This document shows positions 1 through 7,047 of a stretch of 31,151 nt of DNA, in pieces; the stretch's first letter is position 1; the number at the start of each line of letters is the position of its first letter. The stretch comes from Betaproteobacteria bacterium (GTDB lineage Bacteria > Pseudomonadota > Gammaproteobacteria > Burkholderiales > Burkholderiaceae_C), in the NCBI GenBank assembly GCA_947448675.1, contig CANFOR010000005.1, positions 1 through 31,151 of the forward strand. The letters are read 5' to 3'. The translations under genes and the position numbers were made by a program. The notes beneath the pieces were generated by a model that ran no database searches, was not told the origin of the DNA, and saw nothing but the letters and a program-made list of their open reading frames with translations.

Positions 1-19
1 CGGCGCGCGTCAAGGTAGT
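1..19 (+). pseudogene. Possible 5' flank of interrupted cas9
   Basis: Only 19 bases lie left of the insertion sequence. Read in the frame starting at base 3 they give Ala-Arg-Val-Lys-Val. This basic stretch would fit the end of the Cas9 arginine-rich helix just before the Tyr-Cys-Asp-Ala-Gly-Gly-Phe-Pro encoded right of the element. The match is too short to prove identity. If correct, the cas9 N-terminus with RuvC-I lies upstream of the window. Confidence 0.3.
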
Positions 20-36
20 TGTCGCCTAATTTAAGC
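20..36 (+). repeat. IS left terminal inverted repeat
   Basis: TGTCGCCTAATTTAAGC here matches the complement of the right end at 12 of 17 positions, with the first eight identical. The orfB stop codon lies inside this repeat. Confidence 0.75.
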
Positions 37-1122
37 AGCCATCGGCTGAATAAGCTTTTCCTTCACATGCTCTGCAATGACGGAGTCACGTTCGGGGTTG
101 AGGGTCACTGGACCCATGGGCTCCCAGTTACGCGTGTGGCGTACCCAGCGTGCCGGATTGCGCTCCTTTGCTTGGGTGTACAGAGCATGGCGGGCCGCCA
201 GAATGACATGGTCTTCACCGGTATGGCGCTGCTGCGGTGACACATAACGGATACCGCTGTGCTTGTGCTCGAAGTTGTACCAGTGCACAAATTCCGCACC
301 CCATTGACGCGCAGCCTCCAGTGTCTCGAAGCCCTTAGCGGGGAACTCCGGGCGGTACTTGGCGGTACGAAACAATGACTCGGCATACGCGTTGTCATCG
401 CTCACCCGTGGCCGTGAATACGAGGGTTTCACGCCCAGCCAGTTGAGCATCGCCAGCACCGTAGTGGCTTTTAGCGTGGAGCCGTTGTCACCATGCAAGA
501 CAGGCTTGTCGCTCAGGGCTGCAATGCCCTCAGCCAATGCTGTACGGCGCACCAGATGCACTGCGTGGTCGGCCGAGTCGTTTGCATGCACCTCCCAGCC
601 CACGATCTTGCGGCTGTACAGATCCAGGATCAGGTACAGGTGAAACCAGCGGCCAATCACCGTGGCAGGCAAATACGTCATGTCCCAGCACCAGACCTGT
701 CGTGCAGCCGTGGCGATGTGGGTAGTCGGTGGTCGCCTGGTCTGGGGTGCCTTGGTTGGGCCCCGGTGGGCCGTTTGCCCGTGCTCGCGCATTACCCGTG
801 CAAACGTGGATTCGCTGGCCAGGTACACCCCCTCATCGGCCAGCATGGGCACGATGCGTGCGGGTGGCACCGCACAAAAGCGCGGCTCGTTGGCCACGCT
901 CAGGAGCTTGGCGCGCTCATCAGCGCTCAGTGCATGACTAGCTGGCGGGCGCAGCGCTGCGGGCCTGCCATCCCCCTTGGTCAGGCCCTCATGCGCATTC
1001 CAGCGCTGCAGGGTGCGTGCGTCTATGCCGGCGATCTCACACACCTGCACCAAGCGCGCTCCTGCATCACGGGCAATCTGAATGTCTTGGGCCAAACTGC
1101 GGCGATCTGCGATGAGGATCAT
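31..1122 (-). CDS. IS3-family transposase OrfB (DDE integrase)
   Basis: This 363-residue protein is the catalytic half of the IS transposase and inserts the element by a retroviral-integrase-type DDE reaction. A helix-turn-helix-like segment lies near residues 10-50 and an rve integrase core runs from about 140 to 290. The visible triad is Asp147 (Trp-Asp-Met-Thr-Tyr), Asp212 (His-Gly-Asp-Asn-Gly-Ser) and Glu248 (Tyr-Ala-Glu-Ser), with 35 residues between the second Asp and the Glu, as expected for IS3. The start ATG overlaps the OrfA stop as ATGA. The frame also stays open upstream into a run of seven A, so OrfB is probably made mainly as an OrfAB frameshift fusion. No truncation is seen. 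Confidence 0.93.
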   Translation of the reverse strand: MILIADRRSLAQDIQIARDAGARLVQVCEIAGIDARTLQRWNAHEGLTKGDGRPAALRPPASHALSADERAKLLSVANEPRFCAVPPARIVPMLADEGVYLASESTFARVMREHGQTAHRGPTKAPQTRRPPTTHIATAARQVWCWDMTYLPATVIGRWFHLYLILDLYSRKIVGWEVHANDSADHAVHLVRRTALAEGIAALSDKPVLHGDNGSTLKATTVLAMLNWLGVKPSYSRPRVSDDNAYAESLFRTAKYRPEFPAKGFETLEAARQWGAEFVHWYNFEHKHSGIRYVSPQQRHTGEDHVILAARHALYTQAKERNPARWVRHTRNWEPMGPVTLNPERDSVIAEHVKEKLIQPMAA

Positions 1123-1592
1123 GCGTCCTCGCCCCAGTTGTAGATCGCCGCGACTTTTTTTGACAACACCAACAGTGCTGCAGTTTCAGCCAGGGCGCGG
1201 TCTTTGCGTAGCAACTCGCGTTCAAGTTCTTTGATACGTTTGCGGTCTTTGATTGTGACTTGGGGACTTGCGCGTGAACCCTGAGAATCTGCCAGTGCGG
1301 TGGTGGCGCTGGCACACCACTGCTCCAACTCAGGTGGGTAGATGCCGTGTTCCCGGCACCATGCGCTCTTGTCAACCTCAGACAGGGCTGCGGTGGTGAT
1401 CACGGCCTGTAGTTTCGCCGGCGCAGTCCATGCCCGCCCTCGGGCGGGCATGGACTGGACATTCTCTCTCCAGCGCTCCAGCGTATTAACCGTAATGCCA
1501 ACCTCCTTGCATACCTTCTCCAGTGTTGCGCTCTCAGGTGGCAACAGACGAGCTACTGCTCGGTCCTTGAATGATTGTCCGAAACGTGCCAA
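1119..1592 (-). CDS. IS3-family transposase OrfA (DNA-binding)
   Basis: This 157-residue protein is the DNA-binding partner of OrfB and would recognise the element ends. Residues 5-45 form a classic Tnp helix-turn-helix (Val-Cys-Lys-Glu-Val-Gly-Ile then Thr-Leu-Glu-Arg-Trp). A second helix-turn-helix-like repeat covers about 65-95. A charged coiled coil rich in Leu, Lys and Glu (about 112-145) is probably the dimerisation zipper typical of IS3 OrfA. It is rather long for a simple OrfA because of the doubled helix-turn-helix. The coding region contains a 16-bp-arm perfect palindrome. It overlaps orfB by 4 nt, and a slippery A7 run lies near its 3' end. Confidence 0.88.
   Translation of the reverse strand: MARFGQSFKDRAVARLLPPESATLEKVCKEVGITVNTLERWRENVQSMPARGRAWTAPAKLQAVITTAALSEVDKSAWCREHGIYPPELEQWCASATTALADSQGSRASPQVTIKDRKRIKELERELLRKDRALAETAALLVLSKKVAAIYNWGEDA
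1155..1161 (-). promoter_or_regulatory. A7 slippery site for -1 frameshift (OrfAB)
   Basis: On the coding strand orfA reads TCA AAA AAA GTC here, so the seven A bases form an X-XXX-XXX heptamer in the phase needed for -1 slippage. After slippage the frame reads through with no stop for the 13 codons up to the orfB ATG and continues into orfB. IS3 elements are known to make their active transposase this way. No downstream stimulatory structure was worked out. Confidence 0.65.
1424..1457. repeat. Perfect 16-bp-arm palindrome in orfA
   Basis: The arms 1424-1439 and 1442-1457 are exact reverse complements (CAGTCCATGCCCGCCC on the left) around a 2-nt centre. The palindrome is inside the coding sequence and encodes Gln-Ser-Met-Pro-Ala-Arg-Gly-Arg-Ala-Trp-Thr. 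A GC-rich stem of this length would form a strong mRNA hairpin. Confidence 0.8.
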
Positions 1593-1625
1593 TTGATTCC
1601 TTCATCGCCGCCCCCGTGTTCTTGA

Positions 1626-1642
1626 GTTCTAAGAAGGCGACA
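1626..1642 (-). repeat. IS right terminal inverted repeat
   Basis: Read on the minus strand this is TGTCGCCTTCTTAGAAC, the partner of the left end (12 of 17 identical). It ends in CA on the plus strand, the usual IS3 terminus. Confidence 0.75.
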
Positions 1643-4467
1643 TCTATTGTGACGCGGGGGGCTTTCCATCGGACGAGTTTGATCGCAAAGCCCTGGTAAC
1701 ACTAAACCCTTACGCGCTGCGCGCCAAAGGCTTAGACGTGGCACTTAAACCACAAGAGTTCGCACGCGCGCTCTTCCACATCAACCAACGGCGCGGCTTT
1801 AAGAGCAATCGAAAAACCGACAAAAGAGATAACGACAGCGGAGCATTAAAAGTAGCCATCAGTAAGCTGAGGCAATCTTTGATAGCTGAAAACTGTCGCA
1901 CGGTAGGGGAATGGCTGCATAAGCGTGATGCTGCTGGCGCCACCGTTAGGGCGCGATACCGTCAAGAAAAAATTACCAAGGACGACGGCAAAACCAAGAT
2001 CAACAAAAGCTACGACCTCTACATCGACCGTGCAATGATCGAAGATGAGTTTGATGCCATATGGGCCAAACAGTCTTCTCTCGATCCAAAACAATATAGC
2101 GAGAATGCACGCGCTGAATTAAAAGACGTTCTACTGCACCAGCGTCCACTCAAACCTGTCAAACCAGGGCGCTGCACCTTTATGCCAGAGGAAGAGCGCG
2201 CGCCCTTGGCTTTGCCCAGTACCCAGCGATTTCGCATGTACCAAGAGCTCAATAATCTACGCATCTTGCGAGATGGACTCAAAGAAGAGCCTTTGTCGCT
2301 GACTCAACGAAACATGCTTGCCCAGGCGCTAGAACAAAATAGCAAACGTACTTTTACGCAGATTAAAAAGCTCCTGGGGCTTGGCGGAATTGTTCAATTC
2401 AACTTTGAAGACCCGAAACGCCAAGAACTCAAAGGCAATGTCAGTAGCGCCATCTTGAGCAAGACCGAGCACTTCGGCAATGCCTGGTTTAACTTTGATG
2501 AATCAAAGCAAGATGCAATCGTGCTGCAATTGGTCAAGGAGGAAAACGAGGCCAAGTTGCTGCGCTGGCTGCAACACGAAACAGGTGTGGATGAAAAACG
2601 AGCAGAAGCCATTGCCAATACAGGGCTTCCAGAGGGCTATGGCAGCCTTTGCGCGAAGGCCCTTGCACGCATACTGCCCGTACTTCGGCGCGAGGTATTG
2701 ACCTATGACAAAGCCGTGTTAGTCGCTGGCTTTGAACACCACAGCCATATCAGCCCAGCAGCCACTGGCGAGATATTGCCTGAACTACCCTACTACGGAA
2801 TACCGCTGCAACGCCACGTAGGTTTTGGAACCGGGGTTCCAGAGCACTCTGACGAAAAACGCTATGGAAAAATCGCCAACCCCACTGTACATATTGGTTT
2901 GAACCAAGTGCGTTTGGTGGTCAATGCGCTAATCAAACGTTATGGCCACCCCAGCCAAGTAATTGTGGAATTGGCACGCAACCTCAAGCAAAGCAAAGAC
3001 CAACGCGACGAAGAAAGCAAACGCCAAGCTGACAATCAGCGGAGGAATATTCGCATAAGGGCAGACATTTCAAAAATCTTGAATGTTAATCCTGAGCGTG
3101 TAAAGTCCACAGATATTCAAAAAATAATTTTGTGGGAAGAGCTGAGTTTTGACCCAGCTGACCGCCGTTGCCCGTATTCAGGTGAGCAGATCAGCCCTAC
3201 GATGCTGCTGAGCGATCAAGTTGAAATTGAGCACATCTTGCCGTTCTCTGAAACACTTGACGACAGCCTAAACAACAAAACCGTTGCATTGCGAAAAGCC
3301 AACCGTGTTAAAGGAAACCGTAGTCCCTGGCAAGCCCAGCATGACTTTGAAGTGCATGGCTGGACTTTTGATGTAATTTTGAATCGTGCTGAGCAAATGC
3401 CCAAAGCCAAGCGCTACCGCTTTGCGGAAGATGGCTATCAGCGCTGGCTCAAAGATGACGCTGGTTTTCTGCCTCGCGCACTAAACGACACGCGCCATAT
3501 GAGCAAAGTGGCGCGCGAATACTTAAGCCTGATTTGCCCACAAGACACACGTGCCATACCGGGCCGCATGACGGCTATGCTGCGCGCCAAGTTTGGACTC
3601 AATGACGTTTTAGGCCTCAATGGCGAAAAGAACCGCAACGACCACAGGCACCATGCCGTAGATGCTTGCGTTATTGGGGTGACAGACCAAGGGCTTTTGC
3701 AACGCTTTGCGAAAGCGAGCGCTAGCACGCGGGAACAACAGCTCAATCGGTTGGTGGAAGATATGCCACCGCCTTGGGGCGACACTCTAGACAACTACCG
3801 TGCGCAGGTTCGGCGTGCCATTCAACATATTTGGGTTAGCCACAAGCCTGACCACGGTCATGAAGGCGCGATGCACAACGATACCGCCTACAGCCTGCTG
3901 GGCAATGGGCGTGTCAGCGTTCACAAAATGGTAGACGGCAAGCGCGAACGCATTGAAGACAATTTGAAAGTGATTGAATTTACCGGTGCAAAAGCGATAA
4001 GTCGCCACGGCGTCCTGCCGAATGGTGAGCCACGACCGTACAAAGGCTACAAGGGCGACAGCAACTACTGCATCGAAATTGTGCGTAACGAAAAAGGCAA
4101 GTGGGAGGGCGAAGTGATTTCAACATTTGAAGCCTACCAGCTAGTTCGGTCAAGTGGCATTACCAGATTACAGCACCCAACAATCGGTGTAAGCAAGAAG
4201 CCCCTCATCATGCGGTTGACGATTGATGATTATGTGCGCTTAGAGGTTGAAGGCGTATTGAATACTATGCGTGTTGCATCTATCAATTCTGCTGGTCGCC
4301 TTAGTTTGGCCGCTATGCAAGAGGCCAATGTAGATGCGCGCAATAGAGATACTGATGGCAGTTGGCGATATACCTATAAGCAAGCAGGCTCCTTAAAGAG
4401 CGCCAATGGGCGGAAAGTAACGATCTCTCCCATAGGCGAACTTCGCGACCCCGGCTTCAAGGAGTAG
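1643..4467 (+). pseudogene. cas9: cas9 (type II-C), N-terminally interrupted
   Basis: This is the CRISPR effector nuclease gene with its 5' end separated by the IS. In-frame Cas9-like coding runs upstream of the first usable start (GTG at 1738) to the IS edge, so 1738 is not the native start. Numbering from that GTG, RuvC-II has Glu411 (Val-Ile-Val-Glu-Leu-Ala-Arg), HNH has His499 (Glu-Ile-Glu-His-Ile-Leu-Pro) followed by Asn-Asn-Lys, and RuvC-III has His639 and Asp642 (His-His-Ala-Val-Asp). The C-terminus ends near Ile-Gly-Glu-Leu-Arg-Asp-Pro-Gly. RuvC-I and the arginine-rich bridge helix, roughly 90-130 residues in II-C proteins, are absent. AAAGG seven bases before 1738 could by chance start a remnant of 909 residues. 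That remnant would lack a RuvC catalytic Asp, so at most HNH nicking could survive, and guide binding is doubtful. The frame has no other lesion, which suggests a recent insertion. cas1 begins 5 bp downstream. Confidence 0.93.
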
Positions 4468-4472
4468 CCCCA

Positions 4473-5402
4473 ATGATTGGCCGCATCGTCGAAGTGGCCG
4501 ATGATCGCCGGCACCTCTTTATGCACCGTGGCTTCATGGTTGTGCAAGACACCGAGGGCGAGCGCAAAGAGCTAGGCCAAGTGCCGCTGGACGACATTGC
4601 CGCCGTTATTGCCAATGCCCATGGGCTAAGCTATACCAACAACCTCTTGGTCGCGCTTGCGGAACGCGGCGCACCCTTTGTGCTGTGCGCGGCCAACCAC
4701 AACGCGGTAGGCATGCTGCTGCCTATTGAGGGCAACTTTGAACAGGCCAAGCGCATAGAGGCACAAATTGCTGCCAGCCAACCCACACACAAGCGCCTTT
4801 GGGCTGCCGTGGTGCGCTCTAAGCTCGAACAGCAAGCAGCTGCGCTAGAAGCTACGGGCTCACCCACGGCGCCCCTCACAGCACTTGCCGCCAAAGTTAA
4901 AAGTGGTGATCCAGAAAACCTCGAAGCCCAAGGTGCTCGGCGTTATTGGGGCTTGCTGTTTGGCGACGCGTTTCGGCGCGACCAAGACGGAGGTGGGCTC
5001 AATGCCATGCTCAACTATGGCTATACGGTACTGCGCGCCACAACTGCGCGCGCCATCGTGGCTGCGGGTTTACACACCAGTATTGGCCTGCACCACAGCA
5101 ATGACACCAATGCTATGCGTTTGGTTGACGACATCATGGAACCATTTCGGCCTATGATCGACTTGAAGGTATGGCAATTACGACGCAACGGTGAAGGCGA
5201 CATCAACCCCAACACCAAGCGCGCCCTGGTGCGCACGCTCTATGACGACATGCAGACCGAATCAGGTTCCACGCCTGTGATGGTGTGCGTGCAAAAGCTG
5301 GCCACATCGTTGGCGCAAGTCTATTTGGGTGAACGCGACAAACTCGATTTGCCTCTACCAGGGTTGCCACTGGCACTTGCCATGTCGCTACAAGATGAAT
5401 AG
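4473..5402 (+). CDS. cas1: CRISPR integrase Cas1 (type II)
   Basis: Cas1 is the metal-dependent integrase that, with Cas2, inserts new spacers at the leader end of a CRISPR array. The 309 residues are full length for type II Cas1. Conserved acidic and histidine positions are visible: Glu151 (Asn-Leu-Glu-Ala-Gln-Gly-Ala), His207-His208 (Ile-Gly-Leu-His-His) and Glu223 (Asp-Ile-Met-Glu-Pro-Phe-Arg-Pro). The N-terminal beta domain starts Met-Ile-Gly-Arg-Ile-Val-Glu. The gene follows cas9 by 5 bp and precedes cas2 by 12 bp, the normal II-C order, so expression may depend on a promoter now separated by the IS. It looks intact although no array is visible beside it. Confidence 0.96.
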   Translation: MIGRIVEVADDRRHLFMHRGFMVVQDTEGERKELGQVPLDDIAAVIANAHGLSYTNNLLVALAERGAPFVLCAANHNAVGMLLPIEGNFEQAKRIEAQIAASQPTHKRLWAAVVRSKLEQQAAALEATGSPTAPLTALAAKVKSGDPENLEAQGARRYWGLLFGDAFRRDQDGGGLNAMLNYGYTVLRATTARAIVAAGLHTSIGLHHSNDTNAMRLVDDIMEPFRPMIDLKVWQLRRNGEGDINPNTKRALVRTLYDDMQTESGSTPVMVCVQKLATSLAQVYLGERDKLDLPLPGLPLALAMSLQDE

Positions 5403-5414
5403 CAGGCCACGCTT

Positions 5415-5741
5415 ATGCTCTCTGGGTATCGGCTAATGTGGGTAGTAGTCATGTTTGATTTGCCTGTGGTTGAAAAGGCCGAGCGCAAAGCGGCCACTGA
5501 GTTTCGCAACACACTGCTAGACATGGGTTTTGAAATGAGTCAGTTCAGCGTGTACATGCGCTTTTGCACTAGCCCTGCGCAAGTTGATACATACAATAAG
5601 CGGGTGGAAAATGCGCTTCCCGAGGGCGGAAAAGTCAATGTCCTGCAATTTACCGACAAGCAATACGAGCGCATCATCAGTTTTCACGGAAAAGCCAAGC
5701 AACCCGCCAATAAAACGCCCGATCAATTTGATCTTTTCTAG
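5415..5741 (+). CDS. cas2: CRISPR adaptation protein Cas2
   Basis: Cas2 is the small dimeric partner that bridges two Cas1 dimers in the spacer-integration complex. The 108 residues show the ferredoxin-like start Tyr-Arg-Leu-Met-Trp-Val-Val-Val-Met-Phe-Asp-Leu-Pro-Val, with the conserved Asp in beta strand 1, and a later Phe-Thr-Asp-Lys-Gln-Tyr segment typical of type II Cas2. A second in-frame Met at residue 8 could also serve as start, but the upstream ATG keeps the usual Tyr-Arg-Leu lead. It is the last cas gene; the next gene converges from the other strand. Confidence 0.95.
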   Translation: MLSGYRLMWVVVMFDLPVVEKAERKAATEFRNTLLDMGFEMSQFSVYMRFCTSPAQVDTYNKRVENALPEGGKVNVLQFTDKQYERIISFHGKAKQPANKTPDQFDLF

Positions 5742-5774
5742 AAAATGAGCACTGTTTTTTCAACCCGAAATACG

Positions 5775-5801
5775 AAAAACCCCTTGACGAATCAAGGGGT
5801 T
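5775..5801 (-). terminator. Rho-independent terminator (minus strand)
   Basis: A perfect 10-bp stem (5778-5787 with 5792-5801) closes a 4-nt loop. On the minus strand it runs into a T tract ending at 5775. It would stop transcripts coming from xdhC and the long minus-strand run, or the 3' end of a minus-strand small RNA. The plus strand has no T tract after the stem. Confidence 0.75.
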
Positions 5802-5885
5802 ATCGCAGCGCGAGTCTAGACGATTGGGATATGCGCTCTGACCGGAACTTGTTGCGTAGGCGGCTAAAGCCACCTACGCAACAAG
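5778..5885 (-). ncRNA. Candidate tracrRNA or small RNA
   Basis: The cas2-xdhC gap has a layout seen in tracrRNAs. Reading the minus strand it has a 17-bp hairpin (5848-5885), a linker with an AGCGC...GCGCT pairing (about 5804-5837) and a strong terminator (5775-5801). tracrRNA genes commonly flank II-C cas operons. Without a CRISPR repeat in view, an anti-repeat cannot be identified. The same structures could simply be the 3' untranslated region of xdhC. This is inference with low confidence. Confidence 0.2.
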
Positions 5886-5902
5886 TGCGCTCCGCGCTTT
5901 TT
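5848..5902 (+). terminator. Long hairpin plus GCGC-stem and T5 after cas2
   Basis: CTTGTTGCGTAGGCGGC (5848-5864) pairs with 5869-5885 across a TAAA loop with a single mismatch. It is followed by a short GCGC-TCC-GCGC stem and five T (5898-5902). On the plus strand this could terminate the cas operon. The 17-bp stem is far longer than a terminator needs, so it may have another role. Confidence 0.5.
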
Positions 5903-5920
5903 GTTTTGCAATGCTGCAAA

Positions 5921-5966
5921 TTTAATAGCTGCCTACGCATATTCCATGCGCCTTGCAGCCATTTTT
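5921..5966. repeat. Comamonadaceae-type intergenic palindromic repeat
   Basis: The sequence TTTAATAGCTGC...GCAGCCATTTTT forms an imperfect inverted repeat around a GCATATTCCATGC centre, just past the xdhC stop. It resembles short palindromes that I recall as abundant between genes in Acidovorax, Rhodoferax and relatives. That link is from memory and was not tested. The box TTTTAATAGCTGC also occurs inside the large-subunit gene near base 31034. Confidence 0.45.
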
Positions 5967-5976
5967 AGCTCTGAAA

Positions 5977-7044
5977 CTAAGCCCCTAAACGCTGCACACC
6001 ACAGACCAGCGCACCCGGGTCATTGGCGCTGATGGCCAGCTCGTTTTTGGCTTGGGCTACGCCCATGTCGCGCGGCAAAGTAACGCCATTTTTGACGGCC
6101 AAGATTTCGGCCATCACACTCACAGCAATCTCGGGCGGGGTTTTGCTGCCGATGTAGATGCCGATGGGGCCGCGCAGGCGCTCTAGGCCTTCGGGGGTTT
6201 GGCCAAAGTGCTCGACCATGCGCTGGTGGCGGCTTTCGTTGTTGCGGCGGCTGCCAATAGCGCCTACGTAGAACGCGTCGCTCTTCAGGGCCTCTAGCAG
6301 GGCCAGGTCGTCGAGTTTGGGGTCGTGCGTGAGGGCGACCACGCAGCTGCGCCGGTCGGGTTTGAAGGCGAGCACGACGTCGTCCGGCATGTCGGCTAGC
6401 AAAGTAGCAGCGGGCACGCTCCAGCTGCCACGGTATTCTTCGCGCGGGTCGCACACGGTGACGGCAAAGCCGCTGAACAGGGCCATGGTGGCCAGGTATT
6501 CGGTGAGCTGGCCCGCGCCAATGAGCAGCATGCGGTACTCGGGGCCAAAGGTGTTGACCAGCTCGGCGCTGCCCATGCTCAGCTCTTGCGGGGCGCGGGC
6601 CTCGCTCAGGCTGACCAGGCCGTCGGCCAAGCGCACCGTGCGCTGCATGAGCTTGCCAGCGTCGAGCGCTTGCACCAGCTCGGCCAAGCTGGCGGCTGCG
6701 GGGTCGTATTCGAGCAGCAGCTCCAGGGTGCCACCACAGGGCAGGCCAAAGCGGTGGGCTTCGTCGGCGCTGATGCCGTACTTCACCGTGCCGGGCGGAC
6801 CGCTGGGAATGCTCTGGCCTTGGCCCGTGGCATAGGCTTGGGTAAAGCGGTAGACCAAGTCGTCTTCTATGCAACCACCCGAGACCGAGCCCACCACCGC
6901 GCCGTCTTCGCACAGGGCCATGATGGAGCCCACCGGCCGGGGCGACGAGCCCCAGGTGCGCACCACGGTGGCCAGCAGCGCGCGCTTGCCCGCAACGCGC
7001 CAGTCGCGCAGGCTGCGCAAGACCATAACGTCTAAATTTTCCAT
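5977..7044 (-). CDS. xdhC: XdhC/CoxI-family molybdenum cofactor maturation protein
   Basis: XdhC-type proteins bind molybdenum cofactor, help add its terminal sulfur ligand and hand it to xanthine-dehydrogenase-like enzymes in the cytoplasm. The 355 residues have the N-terminal XdhC_CoxI domain with Ser-Val-Ser-Gly-Gly-Cys-Ile-Glu at 53-60 and a second conserved Cys in Gly-Leu-Pro-Cys-Gly-Gly near 100-105. A C-terminal Rossmann domain starts at Leu-Leu-Ile-Gly-Ala-Gly-Gln-Leu (173-180). The gene starts 3 bp after the stop of the TonB-dependent receptor gene, so it is probably translated from the same message. Its likely client is the molybdenum hydroxylase at the other end of the minus-strand run, some 20 kb upstream. 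Confidence 0.9.
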   Translation of the reverse strand: MENLDVMVLRSLRDWRVAGKRALLATVVRTWGSSPRPVGSIMALCEDGAVVGSVSGGCIEDDLVYRFTQAYATGQGQSIPSGPPGTVKYGISADEAHRFGLPCGGTLELLLEYDPAAASLAELVQALDAGKLMQRTVRLADGLVSLSEARAPQELSMGSAELVNTFGPEYRMLLIGAGQLTEYLATMALFSGFAVTVCDPREEYRGSWSVPAATLLADMPDDVVLAFKPDRRSCVVALTHDPKLDDLALLEALKSDAFYVGAIGSRRNNESRHQRMVEHFGQTPEGLERLRGPIGIYIGSKTPPEIAVSVMAEILAVKNGVTLPRDMGVAQAKNELAISANDPGALVCGVQRLGA

Positions 7045-7047
7045 GGC

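Larger units (their letters stand above)
20..1642 (-). mobile_element. IS3-family insertion sequence inside cas9
   Basis: This element is about 1.62 kb. It carries two overlapping minus-strand transposase genes and is bounded by imperfect terminal inverted repeats that start TGTCGCCT and end in CA, as in the IS3 family. The left end is at base 20 and the right end at base 1642, where cas9 coding sequence resumes almost at once. Both transposase frames are open and the DDE residues are present, so the copy looks potentially active. No matching 3-5 bp target duplication is visible: the left flank ends AGT and the right flank begins TCT. That could mean a mutated duplication, a rearrangement, or ends that are off by a few bases. 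The transposase genes oppose the cas genes, so their transcription does not read into cas9. Confidence 0.85.

Noticed and set aside
5742..5976. CRISPR array after cas2
   Set aside because: There is no repeated unit of 25-40 bp; the only repeats are hairpin arms and one palindromic element.
6020..7035. Long reading frames on both strands over xdhC
   Set aside because: Arg-rich or Gly/Ala-rich translations with no domains, shadowing the clear XdhC protein.
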